DNA of 41,066 nucleotides from Acidobacteriaceae bacterium (GTDB taxonomy: Bacteria > Acidobacteriota > Terriglobia > Terriglobales > Acidobacteriaceae), in the NCBI GenBank assembly GCA_025360645.1, contig JANYBT010000143.1, positions 1 to 41,066 of the forward strand. Reading direction: 5' to 3'. Made by a program: the position numbers and the translations under genes. The first letter of the stretch is position 1, and each line of letters starts with the position of its first letter. The notes under the pieces are model-generated. The model did no database searches. It worked only from the letters and a program-made list of their open reading frames with translations, and was not told the origin of the DNA. This document shows, piece by piece, positions 8,389 through 15,598 of the stretch.

Positions 8389-9161
8389 TGGGAGCGTGGC
8401 GACAGGTAGGCGCACTATTAACTGGTGTGCTGATCGGTTTTCTCGGAGGGCTCTTCGGCAAGGGCGGTAGCGCCGTCGCCACTCCTCTCTTGAACCTGAT
8501 TGGATTCCCTGGCTTTGTCGCTGTGGCGTCGCCTCTCCCGGCCACTGTGCCTGGCACCGTCATCGCATCCGCTGAGTATTGGCGATCCCATCTCCTGGAT
8601 TGGGAGATTATCAGCTGGAGCGTTGCCATCGGTACCCCTTCCATCATCGCGGGTTCATTTCTGTCGCACCGGGTGGGCGCCAAACCGCTCCTGGTCCTCA
8701 CCGGCCTGTTGGTGCTCGGCTTCGGACTTTCTTTCCTCCTCTTTCCCAGCGGCAAGTCCCTGGCTCAGTTTGCCGCCGAAAACCCCGATGGCGTTCGGCC
8801 ATCATACTGGCATGTGAGACTGGTCGGGGTAGCCATCGGCGTGGGTTTCGTTTCCGGTCTCCTGGCCAACGCCGGTGGATTTCTGCTGGTCCCGAGCTAT
8901 ACCTATTTCCTGCGCCAGCCCATCAAAAAAGCCTTTGCCTGCTCGCTCGCGGTTTCCTCCGCACTGGCGTTGCCGGGCACCGTGGTTCATGCTTACTTGG
9001 GCCACATCTCCTGGCCAGTCACGGCTCTGGTCGCGTTGGGGTCGATCCCGTTCTCCTACCTGGGAGCTCGGCTTGCGCTTCACTCCCGATCCGCAAAACT
9101 CGAACGCTGGTACGGACTTGCACTCACCATTCTGGGCGCGTTTTTCTTGACCCAGATGTAA
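8388..9161 (+). CDS. TauE/SafE-family membrane transporter
   Basis: About 257 aa from GTG 8388, which overlaps the menG stop (TAGTG) and is preceded by a purine-rich GGGGGAAG inside menG. A longer frame from TTG 8334 would overlap menG by 55 bp and is less likely. About seven to eight membrane segments. The N-terminus GVLIGFLGGLFGKGGS matches the glycine-rich first repeat of TauE/SafE proteins, and GVGFVSGLLANAGGFLLVP is the matching second repeat. The family exports or imports sulfur oxyanions or organic anions; the substrate cannot be read here. Co-transcription with aroB and menG is suggested by the overlap, with no obvious functional link. Confidence 0.85.
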   Translation: MGAWRQVGALLTGVLIGFLGGLFGKGGSAVATPLLNLIGFPGFVAVASPLPATVPGTVIASAEYWRSHLLDWEIISWSVAIGTPSIIAGSFLSHRVGAKPLLVLTGLLVLGFGLSFLLFPSGKSLAQFAAENPDGVRPSYWHVRLVGVAIGVGFVSGLLANAGGFLLVPSYTYFLRQPIKKAFACSLAVSSALALPGTVVHAYLGHISWPVTALVALGSIPFSYLGARLALHSRSAKLERWYGLALTILGAFFLTQM

Positions 9162-9191
9162 CTGGTGGAGCAGCGCCGGGGTGGATCTTCT

Positions 9192-10271
9192 CTACGAATC
9201 GCTGAAGGAATCGGCAAACGCCTCGCGACTGGTGTGGGTGAGTACTCGCTCGTAGTCGCTGCCCAGCATCTTGCGCAAGCGGTCGGTGTTCATGATGTAC
9301 TGGCCGGTCATGTAGGGCATCGCATCGGGCGGGATGGCCGAAATTCCCAACCTCCACATCAGTTGCAGCACCGCGCGCATGGCCGCCTTGCCGGGAACGC
9401 GAATCACTTTGGCCTGCGCGATCTCGATGCATTCGCGGAAAGTCATGGGTTCGCCGCGGGCCGCCACATTCAGCACTGTCAGTTGCCCCACCCCGTTCTT
9501 CGTTGCTTGGCCGGTATCCGCCGGGCGGCGCAATAGCCACGCAATCAGTCGAGCCATGTCATCCACATGGATGAACTGGATCTTATTGTCCAAATACCGC
9601 CGTCCGATGGGGAACATGCAAGGTAATCGCACCCCGCGCTCTCGCAGCTTTGCCGCGCGCGCGCTGCGACCGTTGGGAGTGCCGCGGAACGCACCCATCA
9701 GGTAGTTCTGCACCGAGGCTCCGGCGAAGATATGCGGTCGAAGAATGACGGTGGAGCACTGGCCGAGCGACGGCGCTCGAAACCTCACCACTTCATCGCT
9801 TTCTTTCTTGTGGATGGCATAAGGGAGCGTGTGTGCTCGCAGCGGTGACTCCTCGGTTGCAATCTCTGGGAAGTCCGGCCCATACGCCGATACGCTGCTG
9901 GGAAAAATGAACTGCCGGATGCCATCTTCGCGTCCCCGATTGACCTCGGCAATGGCTTCCATCACCCGCGCCGTTCCCGCCACGTTGATCTGCCACATCC
10001 GATCTACATCCAGCACCCCGGTGCGCACCGGATCAATCACAAAGGCCAGATGCACCACCGCCACCGGATTGGTCTCGCGCAACAAATGAATCAGGGCCTG
10101 GCAGGAACTCTCCAGGCCCAAATCCATCTCGACGAAACGTTGCAATTGCGTATTGCGGGGAGCGGCCAGGTCCACCCCGATCACCGTGAAGTCTTTCAGC
10201 TGCCCTAGCAGCCGCAGGCCCAGGTTGCCTGCGACTCCGGTGACTACGATGGTGGGTTGGACGCCGTCCAT
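9192..10271 (-). CDS. NAD-dependent epimerase/dehydratase (extended SDR)
   Basis: 359 aa. The N-terminal Rossmann motif is TIVVTGVAGNLGLRLL (TGxxGxxG). The catalytic Tyr-Lys is in YAIHKKESDE, preceded by FIFPSSVSAYGP with the usual Ser. This is the architecture of extended SDR nucleotide-sugar epimerases and dehydratases. The C-terminal part, with TFRECIEIAQAKVIRVPGKA and LGISAIPPDAMPYMTG, is less typical, so the substrate is open. Its ATG (10271) overlaps the stop of the upstream foldase gene by one base, so the two are almost certainly co-transcribed on the minus strand. Confidence 0.88.
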   Translation of the reverse strand: MDGVQPTIVVTGVAGNLGLRLLGQLKDFTVIGVDLAAPRNTQLQRFVEMDLGLESSCQALIHLLRETNPVAVVHLAFVIDPVRTGVLDVDRMWQINVAGTARVMEAIAEVNRGREDGIRQFIFPSSVSAYGPDFPEIATEESPLRAHTLPYAIHKKESDEVVRFRAPSLGQCSTVILRPHIFAGASVQNYLMGAFRGTPNGRSARAAKLRERGVRLPCMFPIGRRYLDNKIQFIHVDDMARLIAWLLRRPADTGQATKNGVGQLTVLNVAARGEPMTFRECIEIAQAKVIRVPGKAAMRAVLQLMWRLGISAIPPDAMPYMTGQYIMNTDRLRKMLGSDYERVLTHTSREAFADSFSDS

Positions 10272-11314
10272 TACTTCCGCATTGGCATGCCTGGGTGTCC
10301 CGGCGGCGGAGGAGGCGCAGCCGCGCCGAAGTAAGCCTCGTTCAGGTCGGTGGTTGCCGAGTCCTGAACCTTCTGCATTGAGTCCTTCATGCGTTGGTTT
10401 TGCAGCGTGCTCTTGATTTCGTCCTTCACTTTGTCAAACGGCATCTCCGACTTGGAGATGGTCTTGTAAATGAAGTGCCCGCTGGGATCGCTGATCACCT
10501 GCGAAACTTCGCCGGCCTTGTTTTCCATCACTCCCACGTGAGCGGGCGGCAGGCCCGTGCGGCGAACATTCTCCATCTTGGTGGACGGAGTATTCGATTT
10601 GATGCCCGCTGCGTCAAAGGCTTCCTTCTGCAGCTTGTCGAAGTTCTCGCCGGCCGCGGCGCGAGTGCGCAGGCTCTCGGCGAGCTTGTCCATCGCAGCC
10701 TGGCTGGCCTTCTGGTCTGCTTGATATTTATCTTCCGCGGCCTTGTCCTTAGAGTCCTTGGGTGCGTCGATCTGCTTCATCCGCGGCACATACAACCGCT
10801 GCAGCGTCGCTTCCTCGTATCCCGCTGGATTGTCCTTGTAGTATTTTTCCAGGTCGGCGTCTGAGATTTTGGCCGCCTCTTCCTGCAGGCTGCGGGTCAC
10901 TTCCTGGGTCATGATCTGCAACCGCGCAAACTTCATCATTTGGTCGAAGCGGGGGTCTTTGTCCAGCCCGCGCTTCTCCGCCTCCCGCGACATCAGCATG
11001 CCACGCGACATCACATTGGCGAGCTGGCGACGGACGGGTTGGGGCATGCCTGGCTGCAAAGCCTCGGCCAGCTTGTCGAACTCGGCGCGCGTGATCACCG
11101 TCTTGCAGGCGTCGCCCGTCGCGTTGTCGCTGCACAGGCCCTTGATGGTCATGACGGTTGCATCGGGAGCAACGGTGACGGCTGGCGGAGCTGCTTCCTT
11201 CTCTTCCGCTTCTTCAGATTCCGGCTTCATGGGCGTCGTGCCCGGTTTCGGTTGCGTTGCTTGGGCAAAAGCCATACCCGTCAACAATAGTAGGACAAAC
11301 CACGAGTTACGCAT
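10271..11314 (-). CDS. Secreted SurA/PpiC-like peptidyl-prolyl isomerase (parvulin-type foldase)
   Basis: 347 aa from ATG 11314, which has a good GGAGG nine bases upstream. The open frame extends further upstream, but that part has no ribosome site and lies beyond the promoter. A signal peptide (MRNSWFVLLLLTGMAFAQ) is followed by a Pro/Glu-rich linker. A helical SurA-N-like chaperone part comes next (TRAEFDKLAEALQPGMPQPV, MLMSREAEKRGLDKDPRF). A parvulin-like region (about residues 200-320) contains ESLRTRAAAGENFDKLQKEA, with the usual GEVSQVISDPSGHFIYK near its end. It ends in a Pro/Gly-rich tail. It probably helps fold exported proteins in the periplasm. An extended -10 (TGC-TACGAT) lies at 11354-11362. 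Confidence 0.85.
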   Translation of the reverse strand: MRNSWFVLLLLTGMAFAQATQPKPGTTPMKPESEEAEEKEAAPPAVTVAPDATVMTIKGLCSDNATGDACKTVITRAEFDKLAEALQPGMPQPVRRQLANVMSRGMLMSREAEKRGLDKDPRFDQMMKFARLQIMTQEVTRSLQEEAAKISDADLEKYYKDNPAGYEEATLQRLYVPRMKQIDAPKDSKDKAAEDKYQADQKASQAAMDKLAESLRTRAAAGENFDKLQKEAFDAAGIKSNTPSTKMENVRRTGLPPAHVGVMENKAGEVSQVISDPSGHFIYKTISKSEMPFDKVKDEIKSTLQNQRMKDSMQKVQDSATTDLNEAYFGAAAPPPPPGHPGMPMRK

Positions 11315-11353
11315 GCAAAAAAGCCTCCGGTCGAAGTTAGGGGGTGAATCAAA

Positions 11354-11362
11354 ATCGTAGCA
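11354..11362 (-). promoter_or_regulatory. Extended -10 element for the foldase gene
   Basis: Read on the minus strand, TGC-TACGAT. The hexamer is at 11354-11359 and the TG at 11361-11362. The predicted start near 11347 leaves a leader of about 33 nt that contains the GGAGG site. No good -35 element is visible. Confidence 0.4.
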
Positions 11363-11420
11363 TATTTGTGGGGTTTGAGTCGGTGTCCGGGTTCGGCTGG
11401 CCCAGCCGCGCGAAAGCGGC

Positions 11421-11426
11421 GATAAT
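11421..11426 (+). promoter_or_regulatory. -10-like GATAAT just before the CDF start codon
   Basis: GATAAT ends 6 bp before ATG 11433. Transcription would start at or within a base or two of the initiator, implying a leaderless mRNA. There is no Shine-Dalgarno site and no clear -35. Confidence 0.35.
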
Positions 11427-11432
11427 GCCAAT

Positions 11433-12863
11433 ATGAGCGGATCGCAAGCCCTATTCAACCCGGCCATCATGCGTGCGGAAAAGCGCAGTGTGGCGGGCAA
11501 TTCCGTGCTGGCTGCGATTGCGATTACCGCGCTCAAGATCGTCGTCGGCGTAACTACCGGATCGCTCGGCATTCTCTCGGAAGCCGCCCATTCCGGCCTC
11601 GACTTGGTTGCCGCAACCGTCACTTATTTTTCCGTCCGGGTCTCCGACAAGCCGGCCGACGCCGATCACCAATACGGCCATGGCAAAGTCGAAAACTTCT
11701 CCGCCTTCATTGAAACCGGCCTTCTGTTGCTGACCTGCGTCTGGATCATTTACGAGGCATTTCGGCGGCTCTTTCTGCACCACGTCGAAATCGAGCCCAG
11801 TCTGATTGCGATCGGCGTCCTGGTGCTCTCCATGGGCGTGGATTACTGGCGCTCCCGTGCGCTGGGTCGCATTGCGGTCAAGTATGACAGCCAGGCCCTG
11901 GAGGCCGACGCGCTTCACTTCTCCACCGACATCTGGTCCAGCGGGGTAGTCATCATCGGCCTGATCCTGGTGTGGCTGGGGCGCAAATACCAGTTGCAAT
12001 GGCTGAAAGAAGCCGACCCAATGGCCGCGCTGATTGTGGCCGGCATCGTGGTCCACGTCAGCTCGCGGCTGGGCCGCCGCACCATTGATGCCTTGCTGGA
12101 TGCCGCTCCCACCGGCGTTCGTGGGGAAATCATCAATTCGGTGGCGCGTGTGGAGGGCGTGCTCGGAGTGGAGCGCGTGCGCATCCGCCGCGCCGGCAAC
12201 CGCTACTTCGCCGACCTTTCGGTGAGCCTCGCCCGCAACGCCACCCTCCAAAGCTCCGATCTGGTCGCCGACGTTGTGAGCGCCCGGGTGCAGCAGATTC
12301 TGCCCGAAGCCGACGTCGTGGTGCACTCCATCCCGCGCGCCAAGAAATCCGAAAACATTTTTGATCGCATTCGCGGCGTCGCCACCCGGCATAACTTCTA
12401 TGTCCACGACGTCAGCGTGCAGGACCTCAATGGCAGCTTGCACGTCGAGCAACACTTGGAACTGGACGAGCGCTTGCCGCTCAAAGCCGCCCACGATCAA
12501 GTGACCCTGCTCGAAGCCGAAATTCGCGCCGAAGTGCCGGAGATTTCCTCCATCCTCACCCACATTGAAAGTGAGCCCGCCACCATTGAGACTGGCGAGC
12601 AGATCGTTCGGGAACCGGAAATTGAACAGCGCTTGAAAACCGTGGTAGCCGAATTCCCCGAGGTGCTCGACGCCCATGAATTCCAGTTCAAACTGGTGCG
12701 CGGCCGCCTTTACGTCTCATGCCACTGCACCCTGCCCGACGACTTGCCGCTCTCGGCCGTTCACGACGTGCAAACCGCTTTGGAAATCCGTTTTAAGCAG
12801 GATGCCCCGGAATTGTTCCGCGTCCTGATCCACCCTGAACCCATGACGGACAACCGTCGCTAG
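11433..12863 (+). CDS. CDF-family divalent cation exporter with three tandem cytoplasmic domains
   Basis: 476 aa, against about 300 for most bacterial CDF proteins. Residues 1-205 hold the six-helix transporter. The metal-site residues are visible in HSGLD (H53/D57, helix 2) and HFSTD (H162/D166, helix 5), the H-D/H-D pattern usually seen in Zn-type transporters, plus HQYGHGKVE. It should export Zn or a similar ion in exchange for protons at the inner membrane. The first C-terminal dimerisation module is at about 215-300 (VEGVLGVERVRIRRAGNRYF). Two further modules of the same length and pattern follow at about 308-388 and 395-470, each ending in a HIE or HPEP segment. No Shine-Dalgarno site precedes ATG 11433. 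The OsmC gene follows after 17 bp. Confidence 0.92.
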   Translation: MSGSQALFNPAIMRAEKRSVAGNSVLAAIAITALKIVVGVTTGSLGILSEAAHSGLDLVAATVTYFSVRVSDKPADADHQYGHGKVENFSAFIETGLLLLTCVWIIYEAFRRLFLHHVEIEPSLIAIGVLVLSMGVDYWRSRALGRIAVKYDSQALEADALHFSTDIWSSGVVIIGLILVWLGRKYQLQWLKEADPMAALIVAGIVVHVSSRLGRRTIDALLDAAPTGVRGEIINSVARVEGVLGVERVRIRRAGNRYFADLSVSLARNATLQSSDLVADVVSARVQQILPEADVVVHSIPRAKKSENIFDRIRGVATRHNFYVHDVSVQDLNGSLHVEQHLELDERLPLKAAHDQVTLLEAEIRAEVPEISSILTHIESEPATIETGEQIVREPEIEQRLKTVVAEFPEVLDAHEFQFKLVRGRLYVSCHCTLPDDLPLSAVHDVQTALEIRFKQDAPELFRVLIHPEPMTDNRR

Positions 12864-12880
12864 ATTTTGGAGGCTCTTTT

Positions 12881-13306
12881 ATGATCGAAGCCACCGTTGC
12901 CTGGACCGACCACGAACGATTCCTGGGCGCCGCCACATCCGGTCATGCCCTGGTCATCGACGCGGCCAGCAACAAGACCAGCGCCAAGACCAGCGAAAAG
13001 ACCGCCAACTCCCCCATGGAACTCGTCCTCCTCGGTCTCTGCGGCTGCACCGCCAGCGATGTCATCGGCATTCTGCGCAAGAAGCGACAGCCCTTTGCCG
13101 GGCTGGAAGTGCATGCCTCCGCCGAACGCTCCGATGGTTATCCCTCGGTGTATACCGCCATCAAACTGATTTACCGGGTCAGCGGCAAGGTCGATCCCAA
13201 GGCCATGGAAGACGCGGTCAAGCTGTCCAAGGAAAAATATTGTTCCGTCTCAGCCATGCTGCAAAAGACCGCCAGGATTACGTTTGAGATTGAGTTCGTA
13301 GCCTAG
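12881..13306 (+). CDS. OsmC-family peroxide-reducing protein
   Basis: 141 aa, the usual size of OsmC/Ohr proteins (YhfA-like branch). Both redox-active cysteine regions are present: LGLCGCTASDVIGILRK (first Cys, with an additional neighbouring Cys) and KEKYCSVSAMLQK (second Cys). Such proteins detoxify organic hydroperoxides in the cytoplasm. A strong GGAGG (12869-12873) sits seven bases before ATG 12881, one of the best ribosome sites in the window. It contrasts with the site-less CDF gene that ends 17 bp upstream. Co-transcription with the CDF gene is likely. Confidence 0.9.
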   Translation: MIEATVAWTDHERFLGAATSGHALVIDAASNKTSAKTSEKTANSPMELVLLGLCGCTASDVIGILRKKRQPFAGLEVHASAERSDGYPSVYTAIKLIYRVSGKVDPKAMEDAVKLSKEKYCSVSAMLQKTARITFEIEFVA

Positions 13307-13337
13307 CGCGGTGCCGGCAGCGGAGTGACGCTCGCGG

Positions 13338-13739
13338 TTGAGTTATAGCAAATGTTGTATAATTCAAAGGACCGAAACCAATGATAGACGCACCCCGACT
13401 GAGATTCACTGGGAGGGAGATTCGAAAGATGTTCTGAGCGGATTCCCGCGAGACGCGAAACTGAGTTTGGGGTACTCTCTGCGCAGGCTACAGGCTGGGC
13501 AGTTTCCAGTGTGCGACACGCGATCGATGCCTTCGATCGGCCAGGGTGTTTGGGAGCTGAAGGAGTCCGATGAACGGGCGTGGTATCGGGTCGTTTATTT
13601 GTCCAGGATTGGTCGGCGCATTTACGTGCTTCACTGTTTCGAGAAAGAGAGTTGCAAGACGGGCAAACGGGACATCGAGACCGCGCGAAGCCGCCTCAAG
13701 CGCGTGCTAAAACGCATTCATGAGGAGAGTAGCCAGTGA
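13338..13739 (+). CDS. RelE/HigB-type toxin (phage Gp49-like family), 5' end doubtful
   Basis: The open frame is 133 codons from TTG 13338. From about residue 24 on, the protein matches the RelE-like Gp49 toxin family: IHWEGDSKDVLSGFPRDAKL, a LRRLQAG segment, MPSIGQGVWELKESDERAWY and RVVYLSRIGRRIYVLHCFEK, ending in a basic helix. Such toxins cleave mRNA. The N-terminus is suspicious: a TATAAT box (13358-13363) lies inside the frame, so TTG 13338 would not be on the transcript. The only good start, ATG 13381 with AAAGGA upstream, is in another frame. One extra base in the CCCC run after it would read M-I-D-A-P-P-T-E-I-H-W and restore the toxin. Either a frameshift mutation, a sequencing error or an unusual start explains this. 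The antitoxin start overlaps the stop. Confidence 0.75.
   Translation: MSYSKCCIIQRTETNDRRTPTEIHWEGDSKDVLSGFPRDAKLSLGYSLRRLQAGQFPVCDTRSMPSIGQGVWELKESDERAWYRVVYLSRIGRRIYVLHCFEKESCKTGKRDIETARSRLKRVLKRIHEESSQ
13358..13363 (+). promoter_or_regulatory. Consensus TATAAT -10 box of the first toxin-antitoxin operon
   Basis: A perfect TATAAT preceded by TTG, with a weak TTGA-like -35 around 13336-13341. Predicted transcription start is near 13370. An AAAGGA Shine-Dalgarno-like site follows (from 13366) and then ATG 13381. Confidence 0.5.
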
Positions 13740-14065
13740 AGAACGGAGCCAATAAGCCTTCCCACATCACCAAAGGAGATGTGCTTGAGGATCTCGGACT
13801 GCCGCGTTCTGAAGTGGCGGCATTGAAGGTTAAAGCCACCCTGTTGGATGCTATTCTGAGCGAAGTTGAGAGTCAGGGTTTTACCCAACACCAGTTGGTC
13901 GAAACCCTCGACGAATATCAGCCTTCGGTCAGCAACCTGATGCGTGGGAAGATTGCCAAGGTGAGTTTAGAAAAGCTGCTGACCTACTGCGATCGCCTTC
14001 GATTGAAGACCACCGTGACTGTACGCGCCCATTCGCGCCACCACTCAAAATCGACAGCGGCCTAG
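13736..14065 (+). CDS. XRE-family antitoxin (HigA-like)
   Basis: 109 aa starting at GTG 13736, which overlaps the toxin stop (GTGA). A helix-turn-helix of the Cro/XRE kind is visible around residues 50-85: GFTQHQLVETLDEYQPSVS, then NLMRGKIAKVSLEKLLTYCD. The protein has a basic C-terminal tail with HSRHHSKS. It is the partner of the upstream RelE/Gp49-like toxin, which it should neutralise while repressing the operon. The toxin-first gene order is usual for this higBA-type family. Confidence 0.88.
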   Translation: MKNGANKPSHITKGDVLEDLGLPRSEVAALKVKATLLDAILSEVESQGFTQHQLVETLDEYQPSVSNLMRGKIAKVSLEKLLTYCDRLRLKTTVTVRAHSRHHSKSTAA

Positions 14066-14074
14066 GTTTTTAGT

Positions 14075-14083
14075 TGCTACAAT
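14075..14083 (+). promoter_or_regulatory. Extended -10 element (TGC-TACAAT) for hicBA
   Basis: TG-C-TACAAT ends at 14083, with its last bases forming part of ATG 14082. That ATG and the one at 14085 would therefore be upstream of or at the transcription start (about 14090). This decides in favour of ATG 14106 as the hicB start. Confidence 0.5.
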
Positions 14084-14105
14084 GATGGTCTTGAGGATCG
14101 TTGCC

Positions 14106-14315
14106 ATGCCAATCGGCACATTTACCGCGGTTCTTCACAAAGAAAACGACCTGTACGTTGCGGACTGCCCGGAAGTTGGGACGGTCAGCCAGGGCAAGAC
14201 TGTCGAAGAAGCCATCGCCAACCTGAAGGAGGCGACCGAACTCTACCTGGAAGAGTTCCCCGCCACCGGTTCCAGTAGTCCGCTCGTCACCGTCTTCGAG
14301 GCACGCTATGCCTAG
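14106..14315 (+). CDS. hicB: HicB-family antitoxin
   Basis: 69 aa from ATG 14106, chosen because a GAGG (14093-14096) lies nine bases upstream and the earlier ATGs overlap the -10 element. The fold is the HicB partial RNase-H-like domain: FTAVLHKENDLYVADCPEVG, then TVSQGKTVEEAIANLKEATE, LYLEEFP. There is no long DNA-binding tail, so it is the short type. It binds and blocks HicA. The stop codon overlaps the hicA start by 8 bp (ATGCCTAG). The antitoxin-first order is the reverse of the classic hicAB operon but common for short HicB proteins. Confidence 0.9.
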   Translation: MPIGTFTAVLHKENDLYVADCPEVGTVSQGKTVEEAIANLKEATELYLEEFPATGSSSPLVTVFEARYA

Positions 14316-14535
14316 ACTGCCCCGAGTATCAGGGGCAGAAGCGATCCGGGCGCTTGAACGACTGGGTTTCATCCAGATACGGCAACGCGGCAGTCACGTT
14401 GTGCTCAAGCGTGATGCACTAGACAGAGTGGTTGGCTGCGTCGTGCCTTTGCATGCGGAACTGGCAATCGGCACACTACGCGGAATCTTGAAGCAAGCCG
14501 GGGTTCGAGCGGAAGAGTTTGTCGCGCAACTCTAA
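14308..14535 (+). CDS. hicA: HicA-family mRNA interferase toxin
   Basis: 75 aa, the normal size of HicA. The double-stranded-RNA-binding-like fold and the catalytic His are visible in GFIQIRQRGSHVVLKR (GSH motif), followed by the VPLHAELAIGTLRGILKQAG segment and a short C-terminal helix. It cleaves mRNA and is held inactive by the HicB encoded immediately upstream, with which it shares 8 bp. This is the second complete toxin-antitoxin pair in 1.2 kb. Confidence 0.92.
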   Translation: MPRLPRVSGAEAIRALERLGFIQIRQRGSHVVLKRDALDRVVGCVVPLHAELAIGTLRGILKQAGVRAEEFVAQL

Positions 14536-14591
14536 TTATTCTGATGGGGTAGTCCTCTCTCCCGGTCTTTTCCGTCGCGGACCCTGACGGC

Positions 14592-14600
14592 TGCTAAGAT
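14592..14600 (+). promoter_or_regulatory. Extended -10 element (TGC-TAAGAT) for the EamA transporter
   Basis: TG-C-TAAGAT. The hexamer at 14595-14600 shares bases with the first ATG (14599), so the likely transcription start (about 14607) excludes that ATG and favours ATG 14614, giving a leader of about 7 nt. Confidence 0.4.
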
Positions 14601-14613
14601 GGTCATCACCCGC

Positions 14614-15567
14614 ATGGCCACGCGCTCCCACCCTTTTCGCGGTTATTTGTATATCGCTACCGCCACACTCCTCTGGGGAATTGCGGCTACGCTCGGCCGG
14701 GCCGCTTTCACCGGACGATTGCTTCCCGCCGGACACTCGCTTCGTCCCATTGACCCACTCATCCTGTCTCAGAGCCGTGCCGGATTCTCTCTGCTGGTTC
14801 TTCTCCCCGTGCTGCTATTGACTCGTGGCGCTGCGTCCCTGAAGTTGCCCCGCCCCGATCTGATTCGTTGTTGCGTACTGGGTGTGCTGGGCGTGGCCGC
14901 GTCCAATTACTTCTATTATTTCGCCATCCAAAAGACCAACGTCGCCACTGCCATCATTTTGCAATACACGGCGCCGGTTTGGGTGCTTCTGTACATGGTG
15001 GCGCGCGGACTCCAGAAGCCCAGCTTGAAGCGCGTGCTGTCGGTCGGCCTGGCGGTGGTTGGTTGCGCGCTGGCCATCGGTGTCGTCGGAACCGGCGTGC
15101 TGAAGATGGATCCCATCGGTCTGACCGCCGCCTTCCTCGCCGCCTTCTCGTTTTCTTTTTACAACATCGGCGGTCACGATTTGCTGGAACGTTATGACCG
15201 CTGGAAAGTCCTAACCTGGGTGTTGAGCGCGGCGTCGGTGTTTTGGCTGTTCGTCAATCCCCCGTGGAAAGTGGTCGCCGCCCACTATGGCGCCGCCGAA
15301 TGGTTGTTCATGCTGGGCTTCGCCCTGATTTCCGTGCTGGCGCCGTTTTCGTTTTATTTCGCCGGCCTGCAATATCTGGAGCCCACCCGCGCCATTGTCG
15401 CCAGTTGTCTGGAGCCGATTTTTTCGATAGCGATCGCCGCGGTTGTGCTGGGGGAAGTGTTGCGTCCCTTGCAAACCTTGGGGATTGTGGTGGTGTTGGT
15501 AGCCATCGTGCTCATCCAAATGCCGGCGCGGGGCGGGGACGCAGTAGTCGTCCAGCCGATCGAGTGA
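14614..15567 (+). CDS. EamA/DMT-superfamily transporter
   Basis: About 317 aa with ten hydrophobic segments in two EamA repeats. The first repeat begins YLYIATATLLWGIAATLGRA and includes ASNYFYYFAIQKTNVATA with the typical QYTAPVW helix. The second spans from about residue 165 and ends YLEPTRAIVASCLEPIFSI followed by VVLGEVL, the standard end of the family. Substrate unknown; relatives move amino acids or nucleotide-related metabolites across the inner membrane. An upstream ATG at 14599 is in frame but overlaps the -10 element. The gene converges on the MFS gene with 31 bp between them and no obvious terminator. Confidence 0.9.
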   Translation: MATRSHPFRGYLYIATATLLWGIAATLGRAAFTGRLLPAGHSLRPIDPLILSQSRAGFSLLVLLPVLLLTRGAASLKLPRPDLIRCCVLGVLGVAASNYFYYFAIQKTNVATAIILQYTAPVWVLLYMVARGLQKPSLKRVLSVGLAVVGCALAIGVVGTGVLKMDPIGLTAAFLAAFSFSFYNIGGHDLLERYDRWKVLTWVLSAASVFWLFVNPPWKVVAAHYGAAEWLFMLGFALISVLAPFSFYFAGLQYLEPTRAIVASCLEPIFSIAIAAVVLGEVLRPLQTLGIVVVLVAIVLIQMPARGGDAVVVQPIE

Positions 15568-15598
15568 CGCGGCCGCCTTCCCCTTGAAATCAGGCCCA

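Noticed and set aside
11451-12677. 408-codon minus-strand frame
   Set aside because: Antisense shadow of the CDF transporter gene; it has no recognisable domain or ribosome site.
13338-14535. Integrated mobile element around the toxin-antitoxin genes
   Set aside because: No integrase, transposase, tRNA or flanking direct repeats were found near the two modules.
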